Shown here: positions 55,399 through 63,914 of the stretch, piece after piece
Layout of the letters: each line of letters begins with the position of its first letter
Position numbering within the stretch: the first letter of the stretch is position 1
Source of the DNA: Streptomyces sporangiiformans
GTDB lineage: Bacteria > Actinomycetota > Actinomycetes > Streptomycetales > Streptomycetaceae
NCBI RefSeq assembly: GCF_005768555.2
Contig: NZ_VCHX02000180.1
Location: 62,001-126,000 of the forward strand
Reading direction: 5' to 3'
Length of the DNA: 64,000 bases
Notes under the pieces: model-generated
Told to the model about the DNA's origin: nothing
Database searches by the model: none
What the model saw: only the letters and a program-made list of their open reading frames with translations
Position numbers and translations under genes: made by a program

Positions 55399-55983
55399 GT
55401 GCATGGACCACAACGGACCCGATTCGCCCTCGCCATACGGCTGTTGGCGCTACTCACGCTGGTCTGGCTGCTCATCGGCGCACCGATCCCGGCGGCCGCG
55501 GACACCTGCGCGTCGGCCTCCGCGGGCCCGGACGGTTCCCACGCGGTGGCGGTCGCCGGGACCGGCGTCCCCTGCGGACCGAGCCCGACACCACCACCGC
55601 CGAGCCCGACGCCGACACCCACCCCGGAGCCGGTGCCGCCACCGGCCCCGACCCCACCACCTTCACCACCACCTGCCCCACGGCCGCCGTCGCCCTCTCC
55701 CCCACCGTCGACGTTTCCACCGACGCCACGGCCGACTCCCGCCGCGCCACGACCGGCGGCTCCCGAACCCGCACCGGCACCGCTCCCGCCGCGAGCGGCA
55801 CCTCTCCCACCGTCTCCGACACCCACCGCGCGGATCAAACCCTCACCGACTCCGGTGAGTTATCCCCCGTACCGCACGGCGTCCCGACGGCAGCCGCCTC
55901 GCGGCGGCCCGTCCCTGGTCTCGCTCACCCTGCTCATCACCGCGCCCGCGGTGCTCGCCGTCGCCGCGCTGCGCCCGCGCTGA
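55399..55983 (+). CDS. Secreted proline-rich protein
   Basis: A 194-aa protein: a signal peptide (FALAIRLLALLTLVWLLIG) cleaved near AAADTC, then about 100 residues that are mostly Pro with Ala/Thr/Ser, and a C-terminal hydrophobic segment (LVSLTLLITAPAVLAVAALR). It is likely wall-spanning. GTG 55399 has AGGA at eight bases; a longer frame to 55189 is unlikely. The following DUF4239 gene is 15 bases downstream. Confidence 0.72.
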   Translation: MHGPQRTRFALAIRLLALLTLVWLLIGAPIPAAADTCASASAGPDGSHAVAVAGTGVPCGPSPTPPPPSPTPTPTPEPVPPPAPTPPPSPPPAPRPPSPSPPPSTFPPTPRPTPAAPRPAAPEPAPAPLPPRAAPLPPSPTPTARIKPSPTPVSYPPYRTASRRQPPRGGPSLVSLTLLITAPAVLAVAALRPR

Positions 55984-55998
55984 TCCCTGGAGGCCTCT

Positions 55999-56763
55999 TT
56001 GTCGGAATGGCTTGTTCTCGCCCTCGCGATGGCGGCTTCGTGCTGCGTCGTCCTCGCCGTGGCCGTCGTACGGCATCACACGGCCACCGAGGACGACGAC
56101 CCGTCCGAGACCCCGGACGTGATCGAGTACATGACGATGATGATCGGAGTGGTGTACGCCATCGTGCTGGGCCTCGCCATCGCCGGTGTCTGGGAGGCGC
56201 GCGGCGTCGCCGAGGACCACGTACGGACCGAGGCGTACGCGCTGCACGAGGTCTCGGAGCGCGTACGGGTCTACCCGCCGGACATCCGCGAACAGATCCG
56301 GGACGACGTCAACGCCTATGTCGGCCACGTCGTCACGACGGAGTGGAAAGCCATGGCCGACGAAGGCCGGGTCACCGACCGCGGCACCCGGCTTTTCGAG
56401 CGGATGCGCCACGACGTCACCGACTATGAACCCAAGACCGACTTCGAGGCCCAGGCCTATCAGCCGCTCCTCGACCAGATCACCGCGGCCGACGAGGCGC
56501 GGCGCGCCCGCGCCGAGGCATCGGAGCCGACCATGCCGGGCGTCGTCTGGTTCGGACTGATCACCGGAGCCGTCGTCACCGTCGGGATGGTCTTCGCGTT
56601 GCAGATCCGCCGCACCCTGCGCGAACTGATCCTCGCCGGGCTGTTCTCCGCCCTGATCGGCTTCCTGCTCTTCCTGATCTGGGACTTCGACGCGCCCTAC
56701 GGCCGTGGGATCACGGCGTCGCCCGAGCCGTTCCTGTCGCTGTTCCCGAACGCGCGGGGGTGA
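55999..56763 (+). CDS. DUF4239 membrane protein
   Basis: A 254-aa protein with helices at about 3-25, 42-65, 188-210 and 213-235. The middle region (70-180) is helical and charged. This is the DUF4239 (bestrophin-like) layout. It starts with TTG, after GGAGG. It is translated right after the proline-rich gene and may be its partner. Function unknown. Confidence 0.85.
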   Translation: MSEWLVLALAMAASCCVVLAVAVVRHHTATEDDDPSETPDVIEYMTMMIGVVYAIVLGLAIAGVWEARGVAEDHVRTEAYALHEVSERVRVYPPDIREQIRDDVNAYVGHVVTTEWKAMADEGRVTDRGTRLFERMRHDVTDYEPKTDFEAQAYQPLLDQITAADEARRARAEASEPTMPGVVWFGLITGAVVTVGMVFALQIRRTLRELILAGLFSALIGFLLFLIWDFDAPYGRGITASPEPFLSLFPNARG

Positions 56764-56916
56764 CGCCTCCCGGCGCACAGCCCTTCGCCCCGGAACCATG
56801 AGGGTCCCCGCTGCTCGAGCGAAGCCGAGAGCTTGGGGGAGGGTCCGGCGCGAAGGGCTGTCACGTGCGATCGTCTCCGAAGGACAAGACGTCGACCGTC
56901 TGGGAAAGACGGGGCC

Positions 56917-57405
56917 TCAGAACTTGTTCTCGGAGCGACGGCGCATCCAGAACACCCCGCCGCCGATCAGCGCGAGGGCCACCAGACCCCCGCCGATCGC
57001 CATGTCGGTCGGCGTGGCACCGCTGGAGTTGCTGCCGCCGAGGCCACCTTGGACACCTCCGATCACGGTGAAGGCGGCGGGCTTCGTAAGGCTGCCCTTG
57101 CCGGTGCAGTTGACGGTGATGTCGTAAGAGCCGGGAGTGGCGGTCTGGTTGATGGTCGCAACACCCTTGGACGTCCCCCGGCTGTCGTTGATGGGTGAGA
57201 GTGTCGTCTTCGCGAACGCGTTCGACGTCGCGTGGCCGCCCTGTGGGCACCCGTCCACCGTGATCGTCAGCTGCCCTCCACGGGCGACGACACTGGGCGA
57301 AGCGACGATGTTGCTCGGACTGTTCCAGGCCAGAGCCACGGGTGCGGCGAGTCCGAGGGTGGCGACCGCCGTCGCGGAGACGGCCAGGGCACGAGTGGTA
57401 CGCAT
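56917..57405 (-). CDS. Secreted protein with C-terminal membrane anchor
   Basis: A 162-aa protein with a Sec signal peptide ending PVALAW, an Ig-like domain (about 30-115, with two Cys), a short Gly/Ser linker and a hydrophobic helix near 133-152 followed by RRRSENKF. This is the layout of a sortase substrate, but there is no LPxTG or LAxTG motif before the helix; SGATPTD is in that position. GGAGG precedes the ATG. It is divergent from a class F sortase. Confidence 0.82.
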   Translation of the reverse strand: MRTTRALAVSATAVATLGLAAPVALAWNSPSNIVASPSVVARGGQLTITVDGCPQGGHATSNAFAKTTLSPINDSRGTSKGVATINQTATPGSYDITVNCTGKGSLTKPAAFTVIGGVQGGLGGSNSSGATPTDMAIGGGLVALALIGGGVFWMRRRSENKF

Positions 57406-57740
57406 GTGATCCTCCGGGGAAGGCGCCCCCGGGAACCGTCCCCGGGTCCGATCGGCGAGAAAACGCCTCCCAGAGAGACCCTCAGACGCCGATCGGGGAG
57501 CCGCATTTCGAGAATGGTCCGTCCTGGTGAAAGAACACGCCGAATAAAGACACACAATCGCATATTGCCGCAGGTCACGGACGATAGAAAAATTCCTGGT
57601 CCGTGGCGACTCGGATGGCGCACGCGCGCGGGGACCACCACCCGTTCGGAGCTTCTCCCGTCGCCCGCCGCGCGCACTGCACTTAGCGTTCTCATATGCG
57701 CGACGGATGCGGCGACGGCCGCGTCGAGAGGGGTTTGCGA

Positions 57741-58403
57741 ATGTCTGCGTCCGAGCTGGCCGAAGAGGAGCAGAGGCAGAGGAGGCGCGCTCCGTGGGGC
57801 GTGATAGCGCTTGTGCTGCTGACCGGCCTCGCTCTCGTTCGAAATGGCTCCGGAGAGTTCGACATCGGTCCTCCGCAGCCCGCGACGGCCGCCGCCGCGG
57901 ACAACCACACCACCCCGAAGACCCGCCCGAGGGCGCCGGCTCCCTTGCCGTTCTCCGTGGCCGACCGCATCAGGATCCCCTCGATCCAGGTCGACGCGCC
58001 CGTCATGCCGGTGGGCATCGACGAGATGGGCTGGGTGGCCGCTCCACCGCCGGAGGACCCGAATCTCGCGGGCTGGTTCTCCAGCTCGGTCACACCCGGC
58101 GAAGTGGGAACGGCCGTCGTCGTGGGCCATGTGGACAACAAACATGGCCCCGCCGTCTTCTTCGGCCTCGGGGCCACGAAGAAGGGTAGTTTCATCGAGG
58201 TGCGCCGCCAGGACGGGAAGTTCGCCGTATTCCAGACCTACGGCATCGAGGTGTTCGAGAAGAACAACTTCCCGGGCGAGCGCGTCTACGGCAACACCGG
58301 AACTCCCGAACTGCGTGTCATTACCTGCGGTGGCGGTTTCTCCAAGCAGAACGGCTACGACGGTAACGTCGTCGTGTTCGCCCGCCTGGTCGAGGTTCGC
58401 TGA
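57741..58403 (+). CDS. Class F sortase
   Basis: A 220-aa membrane-bound transpeptidase. One N-terminal helix (about 20-35) anchors it, then a Pro/Thr linker. The catalytic His is in VVVGHVDNKH and the Cys in VITCGGGFSK, with a later Arg expected in the last strand. Class F sortases are found in actinobacteria and their substrates are poorly known. ATG 57741 follows GAGGGG; a start at 57696 lacks a ribosome site. Adjacent genes encode candidate substrates. Confidence 0.9.
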   Translation: MSASELAEEEQRQRRRAPWGVIALVLLTGLALVRNGSGEFDIGPPQPATAAAADNHTTPKTRPRAPAPLPFSVADRIRIPSIQVDAPVMPVGIDEMGWVAAPPPEDPNLAGWFSSSVTPGEVGTAVVVGHVDNKHGPAVFFGLGATKKGSFIEVRRQDGKFAVFQTYGIEVFEKNNFPGERVYGNTGTPELRVITCGGGFSKQNGYDGNVVVFARLVEVR

Positions 58404-58410
58404 GCGTTCC

Positions 58411-58435
58411 CCGACCGGGCGGGCGAAAGCCCGTG
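58411..58435. terminator. Small hairpin with GAAA tetraloop
   Basis: CGGGC-GAAA-GCCCG (58418-58431) lies in the 49-base gap between the converging sortase and deacetylase genes. Short but stable; probable terminator. Confidence 0.5.
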
Positions 58436-58452
58436 GAACTCGGCCCGGGAAA

Positions 58453-59424
58453 TTACCTGGTCTGCCACCTGGGCACGGTGATGTGATAGCCCGAATCCAG
58501 CAGCCGGGGCAGATAGCGGCGCAGGGCCCGTACGCTCGGTGAGCGGTCGCCGCCCGCGTCGTGTGCGAGGACCACCATTCCCTCCGCCGCGCCCTTCAGG
58601 ACCCGGCGCTCGATGGACTGGGAGCTGGGCGCCGTCCAGTCGAGTGTGTCGACGCTCCAGGCGAGCGGCTCCATACCGAGTTCGGCACCGATCTCGAAGA
58701 CCGCACGGTTCCAGGCCCCGTACGGCGCCCGGAACCAGCCGGGCCGCGCTCCGCATGTCTGCTCGATGACGTCGCTGGTCCGTTCCATCTGGGAGCGGAT
58801 CGCGGACCGGGTCAGCTCGGTCAGCAGCGGGTGCGACCAGGTGTGGTTTCCGATGACGTGCCCCTCGTCGGCCATCTTCCGGAGCATGTCCCTGTTCTCG
58901 ACGACCATCTCGCCGCACACGAAGAACATCGCGCGTACGTCGTGCGCCTTGAGCGTGCGCAGGACTTCCGGGGTGTAGCGGGGGTCGGGACCGTCGTCGA
59001 AGGTGAGCACGACGCTGCGGCCGCGCCCCTTGATGCGCAGGAACGGCTCGCGCCGTACGAGGGTCCGGCGGGGCATGGCACGGGCCGGGCCGTATCCGGT
59101 GATGGGCTGGAGCCGGTAGGTGGACGGCCTGACGGGACGGCCGCCCCTGGCCCCCGCGGCGGGAGTGGCGGAGGCACGGACGGACGACGTCGGTGAGGCC
59201 GAGGACGGTGACGCCGAAGCCGATGACGTCGCGGCACGTGACGCAGAGGCAGATGACCTCGGAGTACCTGACGCCGAGGCAGATGACGCAGAGGCGGATG
59301 AGACCGGCGGTGACCCTGGACCAGCGGTCAGGAAACGTGCGGTGCCGGTCGCTCCCGCCGCTCCCAGGACGGCGGCGCCGACGAGCAGCGCCCGGCGCCG
59401 TGAGAGCACATAATCCCTATTCAT
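58453..59424 (-). CDS. Tat-exported polysaccharide deacetylase
   Basis: A 323-aa NodB-type enzyme. The N-terminus LSRRRALLVGAAVLG is a twin-arginine signal. A Ser/Ala repeat linker of about 60 residues follows. Catalytic motifs: TFDDGPD, HTWSHPLLT, FRAPYGAWN, and LAHDAGGDRS near the end. It removes acetyl groups from peptidoglycan or chitin-like sugars outside the cell. Proximity to sortase suggests wall remodelling. Confidence 0.92.
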   Translation of the reverse strand: MNRDYVLSRRRALLVGAAVLGAAGATGTARFLTAGPGSPPVSSASASSASASGTPRSSASASRAATSSASASPSSASPTSSVRASATPAAGARGGRPVRPSTYRLQPITGYGPARAMPRRTLVRREPFLRIKGRGRSVVLTFDDGPDPRYTPEVLRTLKAHDVRAMFFVCGEMVVENRDMLRKMADEGHVIGNHTWSHPLLTELTRSAIRSQMERTSDVIEQTCGARPGWFRAPYGAWNRAVFEIGAELGMEPLAWSVDTLDWTAPSSQSIERRVLKGAAEGMVVLAHDAGGDRSPSVRALRRYLPRLLDSGYHITVPRWQTR

Positions 59425-59648
59425 GATTTATCAGTCGCCCGAACGGCGCCCTGAACAGCGCCCCGCCACCGGTCCGGACGCGTGAAAGCACCCGATGGGA
59501 CCAGCTACCGGCGCTGCTCGCATGTGAAGGACGAGAGAGGCCTGTGACCGTTGTGGCGTGAACCGCGCGTAACACCTTTCGCCACCGCCACCCCTGGGCC
59601 ATCATGATCCGCCATCAGCCGACAGCCGTCTGCGAAGAGGTGAGGCTC

Positions 59649-61100
59649 ATGGCCGGGCTCCGTATGAACGAGGGCGTTCTCCGCCGCAAACCCATCGAAC
59701 ACATCGAGGAGACAGAGGTCGGCGAGGGAACCGGCCTCGAGCGCTCGCTCGGCCTGTGGCAGCTAACCGCGATCGGGGTCGGCGGCATCATCGGCGCGGG
59801 CATCTTCACACTCGCCGGCACGGTCGCCAACGGCACGGCCGGCCCCGCCGTTCTCATCTCGTTCCTGATCGCGGGCGTCGCGAGCGCCGCGGCCGCGCTG
59901 TCGTACGCCGAGTTCGCGGGCCTCATACCGAAGGCGGGCTCCGCCTACACCTACGGGTACGCGGTGCTGGGCGAGCTCGCGGGCTGGTTCATCGGCTGGG
60001 ACCTGCTCCTGGAGTACACCGCGATCGTGGCGGTGGTCGCGATCGGCATATCCGGGTACTTCAGCTTCCTGGTCGGGGAGATGGGCGCCGACCTGCCGAA
60101 CTGGATGCTGGGCGCGCCCAGTACCGGCGACGGACACAAGGTCGACCTGTTCGCGGTCGTGCTGTGCCTGTTCGTCGCCTATCTGTTGAACCTCGGCATC
60201 AAGAACGCGGCCCGCTTCGAGATGGTCGTCGTGGTCCTGAAGGTCCTCGTCGTGCTTCTCGTGATCGGTGTCGGCGTGTTCCACATCGACACCGGGAACT
60301 ACAACCCGTTCTTCCCGTACGGGGTCGGCGGGGCGTTCACGGGAGCGGCGACCGTCTTCTTCGCGGTCTTCGGGTACGACGCGATGTCGACGGCGGCCGA
60401 GGAGTCGAAGGACGCGCAGCGCCACATGCCGAAGGCGATCATCTACTCCCTCGTCATCTCGATGGTCCTGTACGTGGCCGCCTGCCTGGTCCTGACGGGC
60501 ATGCAGGACTACAAGGACATCGACCCCGAGAGCGGTTTCTCGTCGGCCTTCAAGTCGGTGGGCCTGGGCGGGCTCGCGGACATCATCGCGGTCGGCGCGA
60601 TCGTCGGCATCCTCACGGTGATGTTCACGTTCATGCTGGGCGTCACGCGTGTCTGGTTCTCCATGTCGCGCGACGGGTTGCTGCCGAAGTGGTTCGCGAA
60701 GACGCATCCGACGCGGCATGTGCCGACGCGCGTGACCTGGATCGTGGGGGTCGCGTCGGCGGCCATCGCCGGGTTCCTGCCGATCGGTGAGGCGGCCGAA
60801 CTGACCAACATCGGGATCCTCTTGGCGTTCGTGGTCGTGTGTGTCGCGGTGATCGTGCTGCGCTACCGGCGGCCCGACCTGCCGCGCACTTTCCGTACGC
60901 CGTGGATGCCGGTGGTGCCCGCGGTAGGCGTCGTCTTCTCGATCTGGCTGATCACGTTCCTGCAGTGGCAGACGTGGGTGCGGTTCGCCGGATGGCTCGC
61001 GATCGGACTCGTCATCTACTTCGGGTACTCACGCCGGCGGTCCGAGCTGGCGAAGACGGAGCGGGTGACGGAGCCGGAGAGTGGAACTACTTCGCCATGA
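59649..61100 (+). CDS. APC-family amino acid permease
   Basis: A 483-aa transporter with about 12 helices. The substrate-binding loop in helix 1 reads GVGGIIGAGIFTLAGTV, and helix 6 FFAVFGYDAMSTAAEESKD, both matching cationic amino-acid type APC members. It imports amino acids with protons or by exchange. ATG 59649 is preceded by GAGGTGAGG; a start at 59604 is less likely. Its end overlaps the end of the CapA gene by 14 bases. Confidence 0.92.
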   Translation: MAGLRMNEGVLRRKPIEHIEETEVGEGTGLERSLGLWQLTAIGVGGIIGAGIFTLAGTVANGTAGPAVLISFLIAGVASAAAALSYAEFAGLIPKAGSAYTYGYAVLGELAGWFIGWDLLLEYTAIVAVVAIGISGYFSFLVGEMGADLPNWMLGAPSTGDGHKVDLFAVVLCLFVAYLLNLGIKNAARFEMVVVVLKVLVVLLVIGVGVFHIDTGNYNPFFPYGVGGAFTGAATVFFAVFGYDAMSTAAEESKDAQRHMPKAIIYSLVISMVLYVAACLVLTGMQDYKDIDPESGFSSAFKSVGLGGLADIIAVGAIVGILTVMFTFMLGVTRVWFSMSRDGLLPKWFAKTHPTRHVPTRVTWIVGVASAAIAGFLPIGEAAELTNIGILLAFVVVCVAVIVLRYRRPDLPRTFRTPWMPVVPAVGVVFSIWLITFLQWQTWVRFAGWLAIGLVIYFGYSRRRSELAKTERVTEPESGTTSP

Positions 61101-62277
61101 CGAGCCCGTCCTCGGCCGCGCCCCGGCTGAGGACGACCTGGCGGATGCGGTCGCGTACGGCGGTCACACCGGTGCTCTGGACGCGGGCGTCGCTCAGGTT
61201 CACGACACGGCCGGGGCCGACGTCGAACCACTGGGGGACGAACTCCGCCTTCTCGACCTGCCAACGGCCGCCGTCGTCGGCAGGAACGAAGGTGAAGCGG
61301 CCGATGGTGCCTTGGTTGCCCCGCGGGTCGTGGGCGCCGGAGTGGTTGACCATCGGGCCGGCCACCTGGTCGCCCATGCCGTAGACGACCCAGGTGCCGT
61401 TGACCTTCTCGTACGCCTGTGGGACATGGGCATGGGTGCCGAGGATCAGGTCGATGTCGGGGCGGCCGTTGGTGCGGGCCTCGGTGAGCTGCCTGCTCAG
61501 CCGCAGCTGCTGTGCGTCGGGCTCGTCCTGCCATTCGCTGCCCCAGTGCATGGATACGACCACGACGTCGGCGCCCGCCCGGCGTGCGGCCCGGGCATCG
61601 GCGACGATCTTGTCGGGGTCGATCAGGTTCACCGCCCAGGGCCGGCCCTCGGGGAGCGGGATTCCGTTCGTGCCGTAGGTGTACGCGAGGTGGCCGACCC
61701 GCGCCCCGCCCGCCTGCAGCAGGGTGGGCGCGGCCGCCTCGCCCGCGGTGCGGGCGGAGCCGGCGTGCCGTACGCCCGCCCGGTCGAGCGCGTCGAGGGT
61801 GCGGTGGATGCCCGCGGCGCCGTCGTCCAGGGTGTGGTTGGAGGCGGTCGAGCAGGCGTCGTAGCCGGTGGCGGCGAGGGCCTCGGCCACCTGGGGCGGG
61901 GACTTGAAGGTGGGGTAGCCGGTGTAGTCGCCGTCCGCGCCGTACACCGTCTCCATGTGGCAGATCGCCAGGTCGGCACCGGTCACGACGGGTTTGACGC
62001 CCGCGAGCATGGGCCGGAAGTCATATCCCTGGCCGCCCGCGTCGGCGCTCGCCTGGCGGATGATCGAGCTGTGCGGAAGGACGTCGCCGGAGGCGACCAG
62101 CGTGAAGCCGGCGCCTCCGGAGGACGGCGCGGGCGCTCCGGACGACTGCCCGGCGGCTTTCGAGGAGGGCGCGGGGTCCCTCGGCCGCGCGGGCGGATCC
62201 TGCGCCTGACAGCCGGTGGTCGCCGCGAGAAGCAGCGCTGTCAGAGCCACGGCCGTCTGTCGCCCGCGTACGGTCAT
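61087..62277 (-). CDS. CapA-family lipoprotein (PGA-type metallophosphatase fold)
   Basis: A 396-aa lipoprotein, lipobox TTGC near residue 23. The CapA domain has SGDVLPHSSI, CHMETVYGADG, SNHTLDDG, VVSMHWGSEW and LILGTHAHVPQ, the metal-binding motifs of calcineurin-like phosphoesterases. CapA proteins act in poly-gamma-glutamate or capsule assembly; no CapB/C partner is seen. ATG 62277 has GGGGTG five bases upstream. Confidence 0.9.
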   Translation of the reverse strand: MTVRGRQTAVALTALLLAATTGCQAQDPPARPRDPAPSSKAAGQSSGAPAPSSGGAGFTLVASGDVLPHSSIIRQASADAGGQGYDFRPMLAGVKPVVTGADLAICHMETVYGADGDYTGYPTFKSPPQVAEALAATGYDACSTASNHTLDDGAAGIHRTLDALDRAGVRHAGSARTAGEAAAPTLLQAGGARVGHLAYTYGTNGIPLPEGRPWAVNLIDPDKIVADARAARRAGADVVVVSMHWGSEWQDEPDAQQLRLSRQLTEARTNGRPDIDLILGTHAHVPQAYEKVNGTWVVYGMGDQVAGPMVNHSGAHDPRGNQGTIGRFTFVPADDGGRWQVEKAEFVPQWFDVGPGRVVNLSDARVQSTGVTAVRDRIRQVVLSRGAAEDGLVMAK

Positions 62278-62294
62278 CAATGCACCCCGTTGTG

Positions 62295-62322
62295 TTCGTA
62301 TGAATACATGACGTGATACGAA
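62295..62322. promoter_or_regulatory. Inverted repeat between capA-like and sigma factor genes
   Basis: TTCGTAT (62295-62301) and ATACGAA (62316-62322) are seven-base inverted arms 14 bases apart, with imperfect extension outside. They lie just upstream of the CapA start and could be an operator. Confidence 0.45.
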
Positions 62323-62554
62323 TGCACATACAGGGGCAAACGGGAGTCAAGGCGCCTTACCGGCACAGGTGGCCGGATTCAGCCGGTCCGACGTGCGGAG
62401 ACAAGGCCGTTCAGGCCAATACGGGTGCGGGGGCGGAGCCACGGCAGCACCGGATCGACCGTTCATCGCACCGTTCGTCGACAGGTTCGACCGTCTGCCG
62501 ACGATCCGTGTGTGTGGCCTGTCCCGGCGGACCGCCCTGCGTTGACATACGGCC
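62323..62554. promoter_or_regulatory. Remaining divergent promoter region, CapA / sigma factor
   Basis: About 230 bases without a gene. TTGACATA near 62543 comes too close to the sigma factor ATG for a standard -35. No other element stood out. Confidence 0.35.
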
Positions 62555-63100
62555 ATGACGGCCGCCACCACCATCACGAGCAGGACGACCGCCGAGCACG
62601 AGCTGGCCGAATTGCAGCGGGAGCACGGCGCACCACTCTTCGCCCTGCTGCTGAGGCTCTCCGACGGAGACCGGCAGCGCGCCGAGGACCTGGTGCAGGA
62701 GACACTCGTACGCGCCTGGCAGCACCCCGAAGCGCTACGAGCCGACAACTTCGACTCCGTACGGCCCTGGCTGCTGACCGTCGCGCGGCGGCTGGCCATC
62801 GACGCGCGCCGGGCCCGCCAGGCACGGCCCGCCGAGGTCGGGGACGCCGTACTGGAAAACGCACGGGTCTGTGCCGATCACGCCGAAAGGTCGGTGGAGA
62901 CCCTCGATGTACGCGAGGCTGTGAAGACACTCACTCCGGAGCACCGGGAAGTCCTGGTGCAGGTGTACTTCTGCGGGGCAAGTGTGGCGGAGGCCGCCGC
63001 CGTGCTGGGTATCCCGCCCGGTACCGTGAAGTCCCGCGCGTACTACGCACTGCGCGCCCTGCGTCGGGTACTTCCGGGATATGCGGCCGACCTGCGGTAA
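62555..63100 (+). CDS. ECF sigma factor, SigL-like
   Basis: A 181-aa ECF sigma factor: region 2 LLLRLSDGDRQRAEDLVQET and RAWQHPEAL, then region 4 LTPEHREVLVQVYFCGASVA and PPGTVKSRAYYALRALRR. It directs RNA polymerase to a stress regulon. ATG 62555 is the likely start. The window's last gene encodes a matching anti-sigma factor. Confidence 0.92.
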   Translation: MTAATTITSRTTAEHELAELQREHGAPLFALLLRLSDGDRQRAEDLVQETLVRAWQHPEALRADNFDSVRPWLLTVARRLAIDARRARQARPAEVGDAVLENARVCADHAERSVETLDVREAVKTLTPEHREVLVQVYFCGASVAEAAAVLGIPPGTVKSRAYYALRALRRVLPGYAADLR

Positions 63101-63166
63101 AACCAATGGCCGAGTCAAACCTCCGTAAAGCGCCTTGCCGAGGACCTCGGTTGAGTAATCGGCTGT

Positions 63167-63190
63167 CCCCATCCGTGTTCCGGAATGGGG
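63167..63190. terminator. Hairpin after the sigma factor
   Basis: CCCCATCCG (63167-63175) pairs with CGGAATGGGG (63181-63190) with one bulge. It lies 67 bases past the sigma factor stop and before the hypothetical gene. Confidence 0.45.
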
Positions 63191-63235
63191 CCCGGGGTCG
63201 GGCGACGCTCACGTACCGGAGGAAGGCAGGAAGGG

Positions 63236-63760
63236 ATGCTGCACAGAGGCCAGGAGAGCACGGACGGCGCCGGCGGCGGGGAACTCGCTGTCCCCATGGC
63301 GTGGTTGTACGCCGAGTACATCGCCGATGAGCTGTTGCGCACCGGGGATCTCATGCCGCCGACGTCCTTCGAGTTCCGCGCCGGGCGCGACGCCCTGGCG
63401 CTGACCATCTTCCTGTCGGACACGAGCGGTGAGCTCTCCGGCATACGCGTCGTCTCGCAGCTGGAGACCTGGCTGTCGCTGACGGCGTACGACCAGCCGT
63501 GGCAGGACTGGGTACGCGAACGCATGGCGGTACTGGCGGCCGAGGCGGCCGAAGCGGTCGAAGCGGGCACGCCCGACCCGGACCTGGAGCTGGCCGCGGC
63601 GGCCTGGCGCTGGCTGGAGGAGACCGAACTCCTCGCACCCGACCTCGACGCGGTGCCGGGCGGTGGTCCGGTGCCGGGCGAAGAAGACGGCCCGAAGGTG
63701 TGGACCCCGGCCTGGCGACTGGGGCTGCCGCTGGGGCACCTGGCCATCCATCTCTTCTGA
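63236..63760 (+). CDS. Hypothetical protein
   Basis: A 174-aa acidic protein without signal peptide or membrane segments. The middle part has VVSQLETWLSLTAYDQPW and a helical Ala/Glu-rich stretch; I do not recognise the family. A GGAGGAAGG-type site lies upstream of ATG 63236. It is between the sigma factor and its probable anti-sigma factor and could be part of that locus. Confidence 0.65.
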   Translation: MLHRGQESTDGAGGGELAVPMAWLYAEYIADELLRTGDLMPPTSFEFRAGRDALALTIFLSDTSGELSGIRVVSQLETWLSLTAYDQPWQDWVRERMAVLAAEAAEAVEAGTPDPDLELAAAAWRWLEETELLAPDLDAVPGGGPVPGEEDGPKVWTPAWRLGLPLGHLAIHLF

Positions 63761-63914
63761 GATTTTTCTGAGCCTCGACCAATCCGCGGGCCCTCTCGCT
63801 CCGAATCTCTTGGTTGGTTTCCGGCAGGACTTGAGTGATTCCGCGGTCTGGTGCGTACCGGTGGGCAGCAGTTACCGCCAGTCCACCCACTCACCATCGC
63901 CCTGAGGATTAGGT

